Assembly (NCBI GenBank): GCA_035302405.1
Contig: DATGSR010000032.1
Coordinates: forward strand, 1 to 7,102
Reading direction: 5' to 3'
DNA: 7,102 nt
Source of the DNA: CALKWS01 sp035302405
GTDB lineage: Bacteria; Actinomycetota; Actinomycetes; Actinomycetales; Beutenbergiaceae
The notes under the pieces were generated by a model. It was not told the DNA's origin and did not search any database. It saw only the letters and a list, made by a program, of their open reading frames with translations. Positions 6,014-7,102 of this stretch are shown here, piece after piece. A program made the position numbers and the translations under genes. The stretch's first letter is position 1, and the number at the start of each line of letters is the position of its first letter.

Positions 6014-6029
6014 CGTGACGAGAGTCACT
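6014..6029. promoter_or_regulatory. Candidate CRP/GlxR-type site
   Basis: CGTGACGAGAGTCACT contains GTGA, six bases, then TCAC, the conserved core of CRP and GlxR sites (TGTGA-N6-TCACA), with both outer bases off consensus. The symmetric arms are GTGAC (6015-6019) and GTCAC (6024-6028). It is about 135-150 nt upstream of the ABC ATPase start, a plausible distance for an activator, but a single match like this can occur by chance. Confidence 0.3.
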
Positions 6030-6114
6030 TCTGGGGTGCCCGGTCGGCGTGCCCGGGCGGTTTTCCGCAGCGTCGCGGGCGGGCGGCACATCAGGCCGGG
6101 ACACGCCCGTCGGT

Positions 6115-6142
6115 GCGCACGTTCGTGCAGGTTTACGTGCGC
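6115..6142 (-). terminator. Candidate terminator hairpin after otsB
   Basis: GCGCACGT (6115-6122) is perfectly complementary to ACGTGCGC (6135-6142) across a 12-nt loop, about 42 nt past the otsB stop. A smaller alternative fold, GCACG/CGTGC at 6117-6128, overlaps it. There is no T-run. It could separate otsAB transcription from the ABC ATPase promoter. Confidence 0.35.
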
Positions 6143-6145
6143 CGG

Positions 6146-6193
6146 GCTCAGGCGCGCGGGTCCTGTTCAGGTGCGGGTACCGCTCAGGCGCGC
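6146..6193. repeat. Three short direct repeats overlapping the otsB stop
   Basis: GCTCAGGCGCGC occurs exactly at 6146-6157 and 6182-6193, with a variant (GTTCAGGTGCGG) at 6165-6176, so spacing is 19 and 17 nt. The copy at 6182-6193 includes the otsB stop codon and its last three sense codons. Three copies only, so chance is not excluded. Confidence 0.4.
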
Positions 6194-7020
6194 AGGTCTG
6201 CCAAGTCGTGCAGGAGCGCGGCGATCGCGTCCTCATCGGCCACCCGCACGTGCGCGGCCGACGGCGCGGTCCCCACCTTCACACCCAGGTCGCCCTCGGC
6301 CAGGGTGCTCAGGACGGTCTCGTCGGTCACGTCGTCACCGGCGAAGAACACCGCCACCGGCCGGCCCGTCAATTCGGTGCGCATCCGGTGGCGTAAGGTC
6401 GCCACCGCCGCGCCCTTGGTGGCTTGCACCACCGGGATCTCCACCACCTGATTACCCGGCTGGGCGTAGGTGCCCGGCCAGCTTCCCGGGCCGGCCAGCG
6501 CGAACGCCAGCGCTCGTTCCGCGGCCTGGGCATCGGCCACCGGGCGGGTGTGCAACGCAGCGGCAGCGGGTTTGTGTTCCACCCAGGCCCCGTCGAACTC
6601 GGGCTCGGCGGCGATCTTCTCCAGCGCCGCGCTCACCCGGTTCAGCAGGTCACGCTGCTCGGGCGTCAACTCGAACGGCAGCAACTCCACCGTGCCCGCC
6701 TCGGTGACTTCCGCCGTCTGCGCCCCGTGGCTGCCGACCAGCCAGGTGCCCGGCGGCGGACCGGCCAAGACCCCCAGATCCTGGGCCGGGCGGCCGGACA
6801 CCAGCGCGAGTTGCACCCCTGGGGCGCTCGCCAAGCGTTTCAGCGCCCGGGCCGCTTCCGGGATCGGTCGCGACTGGGTGGGGTCCTCGATCAGGGGGGC
6901 GAGCACGCCGTCGAAGTCCAGGGCCACAAGAATGTGCTCGGCCCGGGTGAAATCGGTGAGTCGGCGGCGTAACTCATCGGCGGGAGTCGGCGGGTTGTCC
7001 CCGGCGTCGGGGGGCGTCAT
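6184..7020 (-). CDS. otsB: Trehalose-6-phosphate phosphatase
   Basis: This HAD-superfamily enzyme removes phosphate from trehalose-6-phosphate to give trehalose, the second step of the OtsA-OtsB pathway in the cytoplasm. The 278-residue protein carries all HAD motifs: motif I LDFDGVLAPL with nucleophile Asp35 and acid Asp37, motif II LVSGR (Ser75), motif III Lys202 in QATKGAAV, and motif IV GDDVTDE (228-234). The family segments GSHGAQ and WVEHKPAAAALHTR are also present and distinguish it from other HAD phosphatases. The start is ATG 7020, which overlaps the otsA stop in an ATGA junction, so translation is probably coupled. An in-frame start at 7068 would run deep into otsA and is rejected. 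Length is normal for bacterial single-domain OtsB. No separate promoter is seen. Confidence 0.96.
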   Translation of the reverse strand: MTPPDAGDNPPTPADELRRRLTDFTRAEHILVALDFDGVLAPLIEDPTQSRPIPEAARALKRLASAPGVQLALVSGRPAQDLGVLAGPPPGTWLVGSHGAQTAEVTEAGTVELLPFELTPEQRDLLNRVSAALEKIAAEPEFDGAWVEHKPAAAALHTRPVADAQAAERALAFALAGPGSWPGTYAQPGNQVVEIPVVQATKGAAVATLRHRMRTELTGRPVAVFFAGDDVTDETVLSTLAEGDLGVKVGTAPSAAHVRVADEDAIAALLHDLADLRA

Positions 7021-7102
7021 CGGTCTTCGGTGATCGACTGCAGCGTGTCCAGGAACCGGCGGGCCCAAGCGTTCACATCGTTCTCCATCACCCGCTTACG
7101 CA
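7017..7102 (-). CDS. otsA: Trehalose-6-phosphate synthase, last 27 codons (5' part outside window)
   Basis: The minus-strand frame entering at the right edge encodes RKRVMENDVNAWARRFLDTL plus a few residues, then TGA at 7019-7017. The pattern VxxNDVxxWARxFLxxL is the usual C-terminal helix of GT20 family OtsA, which joins UDP-glucose and glucose-6-phosphate into trehalose-6-phosphate. The four-base overlap with otsB supports the identity. No catalytic residue is inside the window, so the call rests on this short tail and the gene order. Confidence 0.85.
   Translation of the reverse strand, partial: RKRVMENDVNAWARRFLDTLQSITEDR

Larger units (their letters stand above)
5881..6183. other. 303-nt spacer between the ABC ATPase start and the otsB end
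   Basis: No gene is seen here. From the ATPase side it holds the ribosome site (5891-5897), an 18-bp palindrome, the LacI-like operator with a wider inverted repeat, a short GGTGA-TCC-TCACC symmetry (5963-5975), and a CRP-like site. A 13-nt direct repeat of GTGCCCGG (6036 and 6049) follows. Near otsB are a hairpin (6115-6142) and three short direct repeats. The first 130 bases are visibly less GC-rich than the flanks, as expected of a promoter region. Confidence 0.6.

Noticed and set aside
5881..6183. A small gene or riboswitch in the spacer
   Set aside because: No open frame has a ribosome site or coding bias, and I recognise no riboswitch core; the symmetric sites are better explained as protein-binding sites.

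Overview
The window comes from a high-GC Gram-positive bacterium (Actinobacteria/Actinomycetota). GC is high throughout with strong G/C third-position bias. RlmB carries the long basic N-terminal extension usual in that phylum, a DUF4032 protein is present, and the sugar ABC ATPase is of the MsiK type. The gene set would fit a Micrococcales-type genome, but I cannot place the family.

Layout. The left part (1-3165) reads on the plus strand: the 3' end of cysS (cysteinyl-tRNA synthetase), then rlmB (23S rRNA ribose methyltransferase) overlapping it by one base, a terminator-like hairpin, and an unrecognised 436-residue protein. That protein has a likely leaderless promoter and a C-terminal half built from 11-residue repeats plus hydrophobic segments. 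The right part (3302-7102) reads on the minus strand. In transcription order it holds the last 27 codons of otsA, otsB (trehalose-6-phosphate phosphatase, ATGA overlap with otsA), a free-standing MsiK/UgpC-type ABC ATPase with a structured upstream region, and a DUF4032 protein that keeps the residues of a kinase fold. The two halves converge at 3166-3301.

How the genes relate. cysS-rlmB is a housekeeping translation/ribosome pair. otsA-otsB make trehalose from UDP-glucose and glucose-6-phosphate. The ABC ATPase has no permease or binding-protein gene beside it here, so it probably energises sugar importers encoded elsewhere. Its upstream region has a 14-bp near-palindrome built like a LacI-family operator and a CRP/GlxR-like half-site pair, suggesting sugar control.

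Three spacers (3129-3281, 4583-4674, 6146-6193) contain short degenerate direct repeats of different unit lengths (about 25, 23 and 17-19 nt), two of which run into the end of a coding region. There is no mobile element, RNA gene, CRISPR array or defence locus. I found no convincing new multi-gene system; the most unusual items are the unrecognised repeat protein, the regulatory architecture before the ABC ATPase, and the repeat-bearing spacers.
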